A DNA stretch of 20,913 bases from a virus. This document shows positions 1 to 10,700 of the stretch, in pieces. Made by a program: the position numbers and the translations under genes. A model generated the notes under the pieces. The model had not been told where the DNA came from. It ran no database searches and was given only the letters and a program-made list of their open reading frames with translations. Positions within the stretch are counted from its first letter, which is position 1. The number at the start of each line of letters is the position of its first letter. Where the stretch lies: positions 1 through 20,913 of IMG/VR virus record IMGVR_UViG_3300027777_000185, one strand, 5' to 3'.

Positions 1-254
1 TTGCTTCTTTTGCGGCGTCTGCGGGCGTTGGTTTTTTTACTTGCGCGTTATTCTTTAAAAACGGTACGCGGTTTGACCTTGGAAATGCTACGGCTGTATA
101 TCCCACCATCCCCAATTTTATGCTCATCCAGTCATTAGTTTACATGAATGGAACTACCGATTACATTGAGCTAGGCGTGTATCAAAATGCTGGCTCAAAC
201 AAAGATACCAACACTGGTGGGGTAAGCTTTAAAGCGTTTTGGGTAAAAAGTTAA
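1..254 (+). CDS. C-terminal end of C1q-like tail fibre protein (partial)
   Basis: Only the last 83 codons are visible; the frame is open from base 3 to the TAA at 252-254 and the gene starts outside the window. The visible part is a beta-rich sequence with alternating hydrophobic and small polar residues, ending in a pattern of the type DYIELGVYQN, a Gly/Asn-rich loop, then VSFKAFWVKS. This matches the end of C1q/TNF-like jelly-roll domains, which are common at the tips of phage tail fibres and help bind the host surface. No catalytic residues are seen. It lies on the same strand as the structural genes and is followed by the longest intergenic gap of the window. The C1q assignment is pattern recognition; another beta-sandwich receptor-binding tip is possible. 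Confidence 0.6.
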   Translation, partial: ASFAASAGVGFFTCALFFKNGTRFDLGNATAVYPTIPNFMLIQSLVYMNGTTDYIELGVYQNAGSNKDTNTGGVSFKAFWVKS

Positions 255-263
255 AGGTTATCA

Positions 264-311
264 ATGAAAAGTTTAAACGCAGCGCCTAACAGTAAAACGT
301 ATCCGCGCTAA
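264..311 (+). CDS. Possible 15-residue leader peptide (MKSLNAAPNSKTYPR)
   Basis: A 16-codon frame (ATG 264, TAA 309-311) lies in the 90-base gap between the fibre gene and the 598-residue structural gene. An AAAGG sits about six bases before the ATG. The stop codon falls in the loop of the small hairpin at 300-321. A frame this short can arise by chance, and nothing about its peptide is recognisable. It is listed because it is the only coding potential in the gap and because its stop and the hairpin coincide. Confidence 0.2.
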   Translation: MKSLNAAPNSKTYPR

Positions 312-321
312 CCGCGTGATA
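300..321 (+). promoter_or_regulatory. Small intercistronic hairpin
   Basis: The arms TATC-CGCG and CGCG-(T)-GATA form eight pairs with one bulged T around the five-base loop CTAAC. No T-tract follows, so this is not a standard intrinsic terminator. It lies 23 bases before the start codon of the next gene and upstream of its GAGG ribosome-binding site. It could be an RNA-processing or mRNA-stability element, or chance. Confidence 0.35.
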
Positions 322-344
322 ATATTAGTAAAAGTGAGGTAATT

Positions 345-2141
345 ATGGATTACGCAGGCACCGCGCCCCAACCGATGTACCCTAATGCCCCCGGTACGAC
401 ACCTCAACCTACGTCGCCATACGCTACTCCGGGTGCGCCAGCTAATCCTGCACAAGGGCAAATTAACCCCAACCAGATCAATCAAGTAAGCCAGCCGGGA
501 CTCCCCAATCTGGCACAAATGGGTCAGGGTTTTGCCGGTGGTGGTTCGGTAGGTCAAGCTAAAGGACTTGCTTCTCTTGGTCGGGGACAGGACTCCATGC
601 TTGTGCATATGACCCCCGGTGAAGTGCATGGGTTGCAGCAACTTGCGCAAAAACACGGCGGCTCCCTTACTACTAACCCCCATACAGGTCTGCCTGAAGC
701 TGGGTTCTTGAGTAATATGCTGCCCACTCTGCTTGGTATTGCTGCTGGTGCGGTAACTATGAACCCTATGATTGGTGCCGCAGTTGGTGGCGGTCTGGGC
801 TATGCAAAACACGGTAGCCTGATGGAAGGTCTTAGTGCAGGCTTTGGTGCGTATAGTGGCGCAGGGTTGCTTGGCGGGTTGGAAAGTGCTGGTACAGCAG
901 CAGCTACTAATGAAGGGGCGGCTCTAGCTGGGCAACAAGCAGGGGCTACGGCGGCACAAAGTACGGCTGCATTAGGACAAGATGCAGCGGCACAACAAGC
1001 TGCTTCTAAGCTGGCTATAGATCAAGCAAGTGGTAGTTTTACGGCCCCTAAACTTGATATGTTTGATCCTGCTAGACTTGACCGCATAAAAGCGGGAATG
1101 CCTACTTCATGGGATTCGGCTAAGACTTTCTTTAACGCTACTCCTACGGGTGAGGCTGCTTCAGGGCTTTCTAATAAAACCGCTTTGCTGGGTCTTGGTG
1201 TTTCAAGTTTGTCGGCTATGAGTCCTAATATGTCTACGTCTGGGGCTCCTATATACGAGCCTGATGAGTACGATAAGGCAATGGCTAGATACAAAATGTC
1301 AAAAGACTTTAAAGTGCCAACGGTTCCGCAACCAGACTATTACAAACCTTCATATACAAACTATAAATACGCTGATGGCGGTAATGTCGCTGGTGCTCAA
1401 GGTTCAACTTCCCCAATTGATTCAGCGGGTAATCCCCTTGTTTACGACCCGCTTACTGGGCTCTACAAACCTGCTGCTAACGCCCCACCCATTTACGGAT
1501 TAGGTAATTCAGGTTCTGGTGATGCTCCTCCTGCCGCCGATGCCGTTGGCAATGATCCTGCTGGTACTGCCGATGCTTCTGGCGGGAATGACGCCCCTAG
1601 CGGAACTGGTGAACCGGGTAATGGTGATTACGCTCTTGGTGGGCAAATTCATTCTAAATACGCTTCTGGTGGGCATCTTCCTAGGCCAGATGTGGGTATT
1701 GCGCACGATAATGACCCGGACACAGCTTCTTTAGACCCTTACGCCGCTACTATGGCGCGTTTAAAGAAAATAAATACTAGGGCCAACATGCCCTTAAAGT
1801 ACGGTAGTCCCCCTGTAGCTGGCATTAAGGGTTTGGGGAATATTCAACCTATGGCTACTGGTGGTCAATTAGGTGGGTACTCAGATGGTGGGCATTTGCT
1901 TAAGGGGCCGGGTGATGGCATGTCCGACTCCATCCCTGCGTCTATCAATAAGAAGCAACCCGCTGCCTTGGCTGATGGGGAGTTTGTAGTACCCGCAGAT
2001 GTGGTCTCACACCTTGGTAATGGTTCTACAGATGCGGGTGCAAAAAGGCTTTACGCTATGATGGACAAAATTCGTCAAGCACGCACTGGCAACCCCAAGC
2101 AAGGTAAGCAAATTAACCCTAATAAGTTCCTGCCTAAATGA
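345..2141 (+). CDS. Virion structural protein with GG-hydrophobic repeats and tape-measure-like signatures
   Basis: The 598-residue product starts with a Pro/Gln/Asn-rich stretch (about 1-60). The rest is Gly/Ala-rich, with a hydrophobic segment near residues 125-160. Short GG-hydrophobic motifs recur (GGSV, GGNV, GGQI, GGHL, GGQL, GGHL). Two signatures combine DS with a later GE: DSMLVHMTPGE near residue 83, and SDSIPAS followed by ADGEFVVPADVV near 525-560. In phage tape-measure and related tail proteins a motif of the form SDSIPA...GEFVI is common, so a virion role (tail, internal or assembly) is likely; the exact place is inferred. The start has GAGG seven bases upstream. The stop overlaps the next gene's ATG (ATGA), indicating translational coupling. 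No signal peptide or enzyme motif is seen. Confidence 0.7.
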   Translation: MDYAGTAPQPMYPNAPGTTPQPTSPYATPGAPANPAQGQINPNQINQVSQPGLPNLAQMGQGFAGGGSVGQAKGLASLGRGQDSMLVHMTPGEVHGLQQLAQKHGGSLTTNPHTGLPEAGFLSNMLPTLLGIAAGAVTMNPMIGAAVGGGLGYAKHGSLMEGLSAGFGAYSGAGLLGGLESAGTAAATNEGAALAGQQAGATAAQSTAALGQDAAAQQAASKLAIDQASGSFTAPKLDMFDPARLDRIKAGMPTSWDSAKTFFNATPTGEAASGLSNKTALLGLGVSSLSAMSPNMSTSGAPIYEPDEYDKAMARYKMSKDFKVPTVPQPDYYKPSYTNYKYADGGNVAGAQGSTSPIDSAGNPLVYDPLTGLYKPAANAPPIYGLGNSGSGDAPPAADAVGNDPAGTADASGGNDAPSGTGEPGNGDYALGGQIHSKYASGGHLPRPDVGIAHDNDPDTASLDPYAATMARLKKINTRANMPLKYGSPPVAGIKGLGNIQPMATGGQLGGYSDGGHLLKGPGDGMSDSIPASINKKQPAALADGEFVVPADVVSHLGNGSTDAGAKRLYAMMDKIRQARTGNPKQGKQINPNKFLPK

Positions 2142-2548
2142 GGGTAGAAGCTGTTCCGCTGGAATGGGTCAATACGGTATGGCCTAGGGTAGAGCCCTTT
2201 TTTGTAGAAGCTGTAAAGCACGGTGATGACTACAATGTAGAGCACTTAAAGGTGTTTGCCACACAAGGTAACTGGCTTCTTCTTGTTTTTGTAGCTCCAG
2301 AATCAGATATTCGTGGGGCGATGCTAGTTAACTTCTTTAACCGCCCTAATGCCCGTGTTGCTTTTATAATGGCAATAGGCGGTAAGTTCGTTATCCGTAA
2401 AGAAACATTTGAACAATTTAAAGCAATTGTTGCATCCCGTGGGGCTACAGAGATAGAAGGCGCGGTACGGGGATCAGTTGCCCGTTTGCTACGGCAAAAT
2501 TTGGGGTTTAAAGAAAAGCATCGAATTGTAGGAGTTAAACTATGTTGA
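2138..2548 (+). CDS. GNAT-like small phage protein, possible internal virion protein
   Basis: The product has 136 residues. It opens with a W-x(n)-P-x(n)-A pattern of the type seen in phage GNAT-fold proteins, has a central strand-rich part (NWLLLVFVAPES...RGAMLV) and ends with RLLRQNLGFKEKHRIVGVKL, a helix followed by a final strand typical of acyl-CoA N-acyltransferase folds. The usual acetyl-CoA loop (Q/R-x-x-G-x-G/A) is not evident, so it may be a non-catalytic, structural version of the fold. In T7-like phages a GNAT-like protein (gp13) precedes the internal core proteins; the position here, just before two large internal-type proteins, is consistent with that. The gene overlaps both neighbours (ATGA at 2138 and a 7-base overlap at 2542-2548). 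The function is inferred from fold and context. Confidence 0.6.
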   Translation: MRVEAVPLEWVNTVWPRVEPFFVEAVKHGDDYNVEHLKVFATQGNWLLLVFVAPESDIRGAMLVNFFNRPNARVAFIMAIGGKFVIRKETFEQFKAIVASRGATEIEGAVRGSVARLLRQNLGFKEKHRIVGVKLC

Positions 2549-4776
2549 AGTTAAAAACACTTTTTAGTGCGCTGACGGGAAAATACTTTCGCTTATATAT
2601 GGGCGGTGGGGATTCTCCTTCTGGGCAAGCTACTACGACTACTGTAAATAACACCAACATCCCGGACTACGCTAAACCCTACGTTACTAATATGTTGGGG
2701 GCTACGCAAAATGCACTGTTTGATACAGACCCTACTAGCGGCGGCATAACTGGTTTTAAACCATACCAACCGTACAGTACTGACATGAATAAGTACGTTG
2801 CTGGGTTTAGCCCCATGCAACAGCAAGCGTTTGGCAACACCGCCAATATGCAAGTTTCTCCACAGAATTCACAAGCTACGGGCATGGCTGGTATGGCTGG
2901 CCTTGGTGGTTTGTTTGCTGGGCAGAACTACATGAATTCGGCTTCTGACTCTGACCAGCTTTCTAAGCTCATGTCGCCGTACCAGCAGAATGTTACTGAC
3001 TTTCAGAAACGGCAAGCTATTAGTGATTATGGTCGGCAGTTGCCGGGTATGAACGCCCAAGCTATCGGTCAGGGTGCGTTTGGTGGTAGCCGTCAAGCCG
3101 TTGCCGCCGCTGAAAATCAACGCAATCTTCAGAATAGTCTGCTTGGTATTCAAGCATCGGGTACGCAGGACGCTTATCGAAACGCTCAACAAATGCAGCA
3201 GTTCGGTGCCAACCTTGGTCTTCAGGGTAATCAACTGGCTAATACTGCCGCTAATACGATGTTGGGTGCAGGGCAGCAAGACTACACGCAACAGATGGGT
3301 ATTAACACCGCGCAGCAACAAGCTGGTTCGCAACAGCAACAACTTGAACAAGCCAAGATCAACCAGCAAATTCAGAACTACGCTACCCAACAGCAGTACC
3401 CCATGATGCAGCTTGGCATGATGTCAAACATGATCCGTGGGCTTCCGATGCAGGCTTCCACGACACAGACTTACCAAGCTACTCCTAGTCCTATGACGCA
3501 AGCTATTGCTGGGGCAGGTGCTGTAGGTTCCGCACTCAAAGTTGCTGGGGGTGGGCAGATTAAGGGCTTGGCAGGTGGTGGGGATGTTGCAAGCTACAGT
3601 GTGGGTGGTGCGATACGCCAGCAGATTGATGCAATGTCACTGCCCCAGCTACAGCAGGTAGAACAAACTACGCAGAGTGGTGAAATCCGTAGCTACGTAC
3701 AACAGCGTATTGCTATGATGGAACAAAGCCAGAAAGCCCAAGAGGGCCAAGAACAACAAGGTCTGCCTGCAATGGACTCTGGTTCTGCTCTTGAGTCTGG
3801 CTTGGCTGGCGGCGGCATTATTGCGTTTGCTAATGAAGGTTTAGTACCTAATACCAATCCTATTCTGGATGCCAACGACGCAAGAGCTCTTGTTCCCCCA
3901 CCCGTTGCAGGTCTCGCACCCCCACAATCCACCGGGGCACCGGGTTCGCTTCAAGCTACGGTTGCAGAACTAGAAGCCCAACGTGCTCGTATGGGCATAA
4001 CGGGTAATTCACAAGCGGGACGCCTTGCAGAACTTCAAGCACAAAGGGAAGGGTTGGGGGCTACAGAAGATAGTGCTAAGGCACTTAAAGCTCTTGAGTT
4101 CTTTGCCAACATGGGCACTAAAACAGGTTCCCCCCTTGCTGCTGCATTGAAATCGGCTAGTGAAACTGCCCCCGGATATGCGCAACTAATAAAAGACCAA
4201 GCAGCAGTTAGGGCTGGTATTGCGGATAAGGAAGCCAATATTGCACAGTTGGTAGAAGCCAGTAAGCTAGGTACTCTTAAAGACGCTGAAGCTATCATAG
4301 CCGCAGAAAAGAAAGAGAAAGCGGAACTTGCAAGAACTGAAGTTACAATTGCTGGTCGGTTAAAAGAAGCGGGGATGCACGTTGCCTCAGCGAATATGGC
4401 GGGTAAAGCAGATGCACAAACCCTTGCTGCTTTTGCTGCGGAAGTTGCTAAAGAAACTGGTAAACCCATTACTGATCCAAGCGTGCAAACAGAAGCCTAT
4501 AGAAGAAGGGAGAAAGCTAAGGGTGGGACTGGGGACAAAATTGACGCTGCTAAAGCAGCAGCACTACTAAGAACGATAACTCCGCTTATTAAAGAGCTTG
4601 AAAAGAAATTTTATTTGGCTGATCCGGTGGACAAACCTGCTATACAAACACAAATAGACGAAGCAAGAGCACTTATATTTAATGCCCCTACTGCCGCTGC
4701 CGCAACACCTACCGCCGTGCCATCTTTGCAAGAGCAAGCCGCCGCTGAAATTGCGCGGCGCAAGGCGGGAAGGTAA
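2542..4776 (+). CDS. Internal virion / ejection-type structural protein
   Basis: The product has 744 residues. Residues about 144-195 begin MSPYQQNVTDFQKRQ and later contain GQGAFGGSRQAV; this MSPY...GAFGGSRQ pattern recurs in internal or ejection-type proteins of environmental podoviruses. A Gln-rich, probably helical stretch covers roughly 213-283. GG-hydrophobic motifs like those in the 598-residue protein appear near 336-350 and 427. A charged helical part (about 475-700) and an Ala/Pro-rich tail ending QEQAAAEIARRKAGR follow. The chosen ATG at 2542 has AGGAG seven bases upstream and overlaps the previous gene; a second ATG at 2599 (MGGGDSPSG) lacks a ribosome-binding site. The giant gene begins two bases after this stop. 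A role in the inner core or genome delivery is inferred from the motif and order. Confidence 0.65.
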   Translation: MLKLKTLFSALTGKYFRLYMGGGDSPSGQATTTTVNNTNIPDYAKPYVTNMLGATQNALFDTDPTSGGITGFKPYQPYSTDMNKYVAGFSPMQQQAFGNTANMQVSPQNSQATGMAGMAGLGGLFAGQNYMNSASDSDQLSKLMSPYQQNVTDFQKRQAISDYGRQLPGMNAQAIGQGAFGGSRQAVAAAENQRNLQNSLLGIQASGTQDAYRNAQQMQQFGANLGLQGNQLANTAANTMLGAGQQDYTQQMGINTAQQQAGSQQQQLEQAKINQQIQNYATQQQYPMMQLGMMSNMIRGLPMQASTTQTYQATPSPMTQAIAGAGAVGSALKVAGGGQIKGLAGGGDVASYSVGGAIRQQIDAMSLPQLQQVEQTTQSGEIRSYVQQRIAMMEQSQKAQEGQEQQGLPAMDSGSALESGLAGGGIIAFANEGLVPNTNPILDANDARALVPPPVAGLAPPQSTGAPGSLQATVAELEAQRARMGITGNSQAGRLAELQAQREGLGATEDSAKALKALEFFANMGTKTGSPLAAALKSASETAPGYAQLIKDQAAVRAGIADKEANIAQLVEASKLGTLKDAEAIIAAEKKEKAELARTEVTIAGRLKEAGMHVASANMAGKADAQTLAAFAAEVAKETGKPITDPSVQTEAYRRREKAKGGTGDKIDAAKAAALLRTITPLIKELEKKFYLADPVDKPAIQTQIDEARALIFNAPTAAAATPTAVPSLQEQAAAEIARRKAGR

Positions 4777-4778
4777 AT

Positions 4779-7700
4779 ATGCCGCTCGATATGGCTACCT
4801 TATCCGACGCGGAATTAGCCGCGCTTGCGTCCGGCAAAATGTCAGGGCTATCCGACGCTACGTTGGCAATGTTGGCAAAACCAGACATGCCTGTCGTTGC
4901 TCCTACACCTGCGCCTAAAGCTCCCTCAACGGATCGCACATGGGGGGAAGCTATAACCGATCTGGGTTTGGCTGTTGCTAAGGGTGGAGCGCAAACGCTT
5001 CAAATACCGGGGAAAATTCAACGGTTAGTTACTGGCACAGGTTCGCCTGAAGAAGGACTTGAAGGGTACGCTAAACGCTCAGAAGACATATCGACCTCAT
5101 TGCAGTCTGAAGGGCTAAAAGCTAGGGACGCTCAACGCCAAGCAAAAATAGACGAAGCTGAAAAAGAAGGTGGTGTTTCGGGGTTCCTTAAGAGTGCTAG
5201 CACTGCCGCGTTTGAAACCATCAAAGACCCGGCCCTGCTTAGTACGTTTCTTTTTGAACAGCTTCCTCAATTAGTTCTTACTCGCGGGGTAGGTAAAGCT
5301 GCGCAAGCAGCCAACGCGCTTCGAATGACGTTGGGTAAAGCCACCGTAGAAGAAGTTGCTAAAACTAGTCTTAAAGTAGGTGTTAGCGCGGATATAGCCG
5401 CTGGTGCTTTGTTGCAAGGCGTGGATGTTGGAGCAGATGCGTTTGATAAAATCTACAAATATGGGATAGCCCAAGGGTTGTCAGACGAAGCCGCGCGTGA
5501 TTTGGCATTGAATAAGGCTAGGGCTGCTGCTGCTGCTGCGGCTGTTATTTCGCTTGGTGCGCAGAACCTCCCCGGTGCTAAGAAGATGGAAGAAGCCCTC
5601 CTTGGTGGCGTGGGCAAAAAACCTACAAGTATTCCGGGTGCTCTTGGGCGTGGTGCGGTTGCTGGCGCACAAGAATCTTTTTCTGAAGGTATTGAAGAAG
5701 GTGGTGGTGCGTTAGCCGGAAACGTAGCTGTGCAACAGGCAGACCCAACTCAAGCTCTTATGCAAGGTGTTGGTTCTGCCACTGGCCTTGGTGCGGTGGG
5801 TGGTTTTGGTATGAGTGCGCCAATTAGTACTATGGCTGCTATGCCCGGTAAACAACCTAAAGTAGCAAAAGTACCTGAAGCCATAGTTAAAGACGCACTC
5901 CAGACGGGTGCCGCCCCCGATGAAGTAATTGCACGAGTAGCGCAGGTGTACCAGAACCAAGGGATATTGGCTGAAGAAGCACTGGCTCTGGCAACCCGTG
6001 AAGTTGCTGAAGCTGCTGAAGCTGCTGCTAAAGCTGCTGCTAAAGCTGAGCAGGATGCTGCCGACGCGCAAGCTGCTTCCGTTGATGCTCGTGTTGCTGA
6101 CCTTTTTGATGAGCTAACTGCTAATGGGGTTCCTGTAGCCGAAGCCAAAGTTCAAGCTGTTAAACAAGCGGCAGAAGAAGAACAAAACGATGCAGAAGCC
6201 GCAGCAGAGGAACAAAATGCAACCGTCAATCCAACTGTCAACGGAGCAGATCAGCGAAGCGATGGAGTGCCTGTATCATCAGACGCCACCGCAGGGACAA
6301 CTGCTTCTGCTGGAACTCCCCCAGTGGAGGGAACTCCGGTTGCTGCTGGTAGCACTACTGGAGGAGAAGGAACAAAGCCTGCTGCATTAAATCTTTACCA
6401 AGCAAAATACGAAAATCTCCCAAATTCGGATAACGCCACGCACGTATTTACAACTGCAAAGGGTTCTGTATACGAGCAACGCGCCGATGGCACTACGGTA
6501 CGAGACAAGCAGCAGCGCCCAGAGCATGTAGGGGAAAAGGAAAAGGGTCTGCAACCTGCTTCTCTTAGAACTATATTTGTGCAAAAACCCATGGTTATTG
6601 CGCCCGTTAATAGCCCTACTGTTCTACGTCCAACAACTGAAGGCAAAGTTGCACGGTTTTATTCCGCAGATTATGGCCCTCACAAAGTTGGGGAGATGCT
6701 TCCCGGTACTGAGACCTCTTTTACTACTGTCCCTGAAGTAGGGCTTTCTCCTATTGAAATTTTTACCAACGGATCAGTTCATTTTGGGAACGCAATAACT
6801 GAAGTTAAACCAGTCAAAGCTAAAGCCGCTGCGCCTGCTGCTCCCGTAACTGAAACCAAAGCCACTAGTTTTTCTTTGAACAAAATTCCCCAAGGCGGGA
6901 ACAAGAATACATGGGAAGTGAAAGACAACAACGGAACAGTTCTTAGCACTCACGATAACAAAATCGCTGCTAACTTAGCTATTAAAGCTGTACGAGCCGC
7001 CCAAGCTACTCAAGCTAAACCAGTTGTTGAAACCGAAGCCCCTGCCCCTGCCCCTGCTCCCGCTATTACATCGGAGCCTGCTCCAAACGCTTTTTCAAAA
7101 TTAGTGAGGATGGAATATGGGGAGCCAATTTCTCTAGTAGCAAAAAACAAAACTGGGGAAGAAGTTGGTAGATTGACTTACATGCCTAATGGTGGGCCTA
7201 TAGACGTTTTTGTACGGGAACAAGACAGACGCAAAGGTATTGCTACTGCTCTGTACGCTGCGCATAAAGCCGCTGGGGGGAAACTTCTTTCTGTGGATAG
7301 CGGCGTAGCTATTTCTGACGAAGCTCGTGCTGTGCGTGCCGCAAAAGAAGAAAAACCCATCGACGTATCTGACATACTTGAATACCTTGAAAAACGCGAT
7401 GAGCTTATTAAACAACTTGATGAAGCAGGTGAAGAAAGCTCGGCTCTACTAGACAAAATATTTGACTTGGATAGTGTTCGCTCAGGGAGTGTTTTAGGCG
7501 CTGATGGTAAGCCGTTGGTTCTTGACGAAAACGGTAAATATGACTCAGACAAAAAATACGAAGCTATAAAAACTTTAGAAACTGAGCTCGCCAAAGCCTC
7601 AGCTAAATTTGATGTTGTCAGTAAACAGCTTGACGAACTTGATGCGGCTAGAGCAGTCGCAAAAACGCAAGGTACTGAAACTAAAGCCGCTGCTCCCGTA

Positions 7701-10700
7701 ACTGAAACCAAAGTTAAAACTACCCCCGCTGGTCTGGTTTCGGTAAAAAAAGTAAAACTAGAAACGCCGGTAGGTAGAAGGCAGTTTGAGTATCAGGTGC
7801 TTAGTCCTACTGGGGAAGTTGTTAGTACTCACGGTACACAAGTTGAAGCTAGTAAAGCTGCTACCGCTGAACGGGCTAAAGCAAATGCAGTGACGGGGAA
7901 ACAAAAAGCTGGCCCTAAGACAAAGTTAACGCCAGAACAAGTAATTGAAAACCGTAAAGCAACTAATGCGCAAACCAATATAAACAAAAAAAATACCCGT
8001 ACTTTAGAAACTACGGTAAAAGGCATTAAAGAAACACTAGATAGAGACCTTGATGTCGTTGACGCTGCTGATGATGCGGAACTTAAAACAATTGCAGAAG
8101 ACCACGGTGTTGCTAGAGTAGCTGCTATTGCTGAGGCTATGCGGATAACGGAAAACCGTCTGTTAAAAGACACAAAAGAAGGTGAAGCCGCAGCAGAGTT
8201 GCTTGGGCATAAAACTATTACCGATAATGAACGCCTCAAAGCTATTAATAAACTACGCCTTGCCAAAGGAGAAAAACTTTTATTTAACCTTCCTTCCCGG
8301 TCTACTAAGAACACAACTAAGGCGCTTAGCGATTCCACTAACGGAAACGATGATGCTAAGTACTTGAAGTTTGAAACGGCTACTCAAGCTCTTATAAGCA
8401 TTAGCAAAGACAAAAACTCTACTTCGTTTGAAAAGTACTTATCTAACCTCTTGGCATTTTTTGTACGTGACATACGCATTGTTGTTGTTAATGAAAACAC
8501 AGTACTTCCTGAAAAAGTAAGAAAAGAATTTGATGCTGATGCTGGTGGTGTTTACTTCAAGCGGGTTATTTACTTAGCCGCTGATGGGGGCATAAACAAT
8601 ACCGTATTCCTGCACGAAGTTTTGCATGGGGCTTTAAACAACCGATTGATTGCTTTCTTTAAGGCAACTCAAGAAGGTAGACGCATTGATAAAAAATTTG
8701 CTGCCGCAGTAGAAAACATATTTAGCATTATGGAGTCGGCTAATGCTGAGTACAACGCCCTTGAAAAAGTTGGGATGTTAGATGAGCGTTTGCGGTTGCT
8801 TAAGAAGGGTGGGGCGTTTACTAACATATTTGAGTTCATTGCTTACGGCATGTCTAACCCAGTCATGCAAGAGTTTTTGTTGCAGTCTGAAGGGACGTAC
8901 ACACAGAAGAATGCTCCTAACCTGTTTACGCGCTTTGTAAATGGTCTCCTTGATTTCTTTGGTATGGGGCCAGAGCATAAGTCAGCAATGCAAGATTTGA
9001 TTCTTAGCACCAATGCGTTGTTGGCTAACCCCACTGGTGGCCCTGCGATACTTCGGGAAGCTGCTAGACCGTCTGCGGCAAGAAAGGCTAGAGCAGCCAA
9101 GGTAAAAGTTGATAAGGCTCTGGAGCAAGTAGCGCAGTCTAATAATGCAGGGGATATAGGTAATGTTGTAGGTGCTAGTGCTGATGACCATGATGCGTTT
9201 AAAAACGAAGCTATAGCTAGGTGGGATGCTCTGAACAATGCTTCCCAGAAGTTGATGCTGGGGGCTATGCAGACCTCCGATATCCTAAAGTGGAAGGGCG
9301 ATGAGATTCCGGGCATTGTTGGCATAGATGCTTTGGCCCAAAAGGTGGCTAGTACCCGTGACAATATGCTGTCCAAGTTCTCTGCGCTTGCTGAACCCTT
9401 TGCTAAGTTTGTACGGAAGTTCGGCCAGAAGACACTGGGCGACACAATGCACTTGGCTAGGTTGAAAAGCGTACCCGTAACAGAATACAAAGACCGTGCT
9501 GACGCATTGGTTAACGACGCGCTGGTTAAATACTACGAAAAAAAACTAACCTCTACTACGCTAACCCCACAGGTTCGCGGTATGACTGCTAAAGCTCTTA
9601 GTGATCGCAAGGTTGATATTGGTGTTGTCTTTGATGCGTGGGACAAACTAGGCAAGCAAGAGGGTGGGCACAAGACTTACGCTATGGTTCGTAAGTTTTA
9701 CATAGATAACAAGAACCTTACTCGTGCTGTATTGAACAGGCAGCTTGATGAGTTGCCAATTGCCGCTGATGCCAAGGCTGAGTTGCTGAAGTCAGTTAGA
9801 TTGCTCTATGAAAACGTAGAGTCTGACGAGACAGGTGACTCCACTGAACTCCAGAAGGCTAAGCAATCGGTTCAAGAGTACTTCCCGTTTAGCCGCTATG
9901 GGAATTACTGGTTGCGTGTTGCAAGTGGTACAAAAGGTACAGTTGGTGCGGAAACTTATTTCTTTGAAAACGGCACAGACCGTAACAAGTACCTTATCAG
10001 TCGGGCTAAGGAACTGAACATAAGTAAGGAAGATTCAAGCGTATTCTCTATTGGGGATGACGTTAGCGTATTGCGTAAGAAGTTTAGCTCTGAGAGCATC
10101 ATGCTCCAGAAGATGTTTGCCACAATTGATGCGGCTAAGTTGACCACCGACGCTGAACGGGATGCGCTAAAGGATCAGTTGTACCAGACCTACCTGCTTA
10201 CCTTGCCGGAACGTAGTATCCGCAAACAGTTTTTGCACGCTAAAGAACGAACTGGTTTTACCAACGATGTGTTCCGTAACTTCCAAACTTACTCGCAACG
10301 GTACGCAAGCCAGATACCCAAGCTGCTTTACGGGGACAAAATCCGTAACGCCATATCTGCATCGCGGGACAACATCAAGGATCAGCCTACTACGCAACGG
10401 GGAACCAACGAACTGTTCCTTAACGCAATAGCACGGCGTGCGGAGGATGTACTCAACCCACCTGAACCCAATAAGATTGTTACCTTTAGTAGCCGGTTTG
10501 CTTTTCTCTGGCTCCTGACTAGCCCTGCTTCGGCTGCTACCCAAATGGCAACTATACCTATTATGGTATTGCCTGCGTTGAATGCGGAGTATGGGTATGC
10601 GCAGACTGCGGCTAAGACGGCTAAGTACTTGAACATCTGGAAGTCTCTGGGTAAGACGGTAGTAGGGCCAAATGGGGAGACTACGTTTACTGCACCGTCC

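Noticed and set aside
273-812. 179-codon - strand frame covering the intergenic gap and the start of the structural gene
   Set aside because: Most of it is antisense to the 598-residue gene, the product is Arg/Thr-rich without a fold pattern, and it would run against all nearby genes.
6837-7713. CRISPR-like repeat from the 25-base direct repeat
   Set aside because: Only two copies exist, 852 bases apart, in frame within a gene; this is an internal protein duplication.
8843-9490. 215-codon open frame on the - strand inside the giant gene
   Set aside because: The product is Ala/Ser/Leu-rich low-complexity sequence mirroring the codon bias of the + strand gene; no motif is seen.
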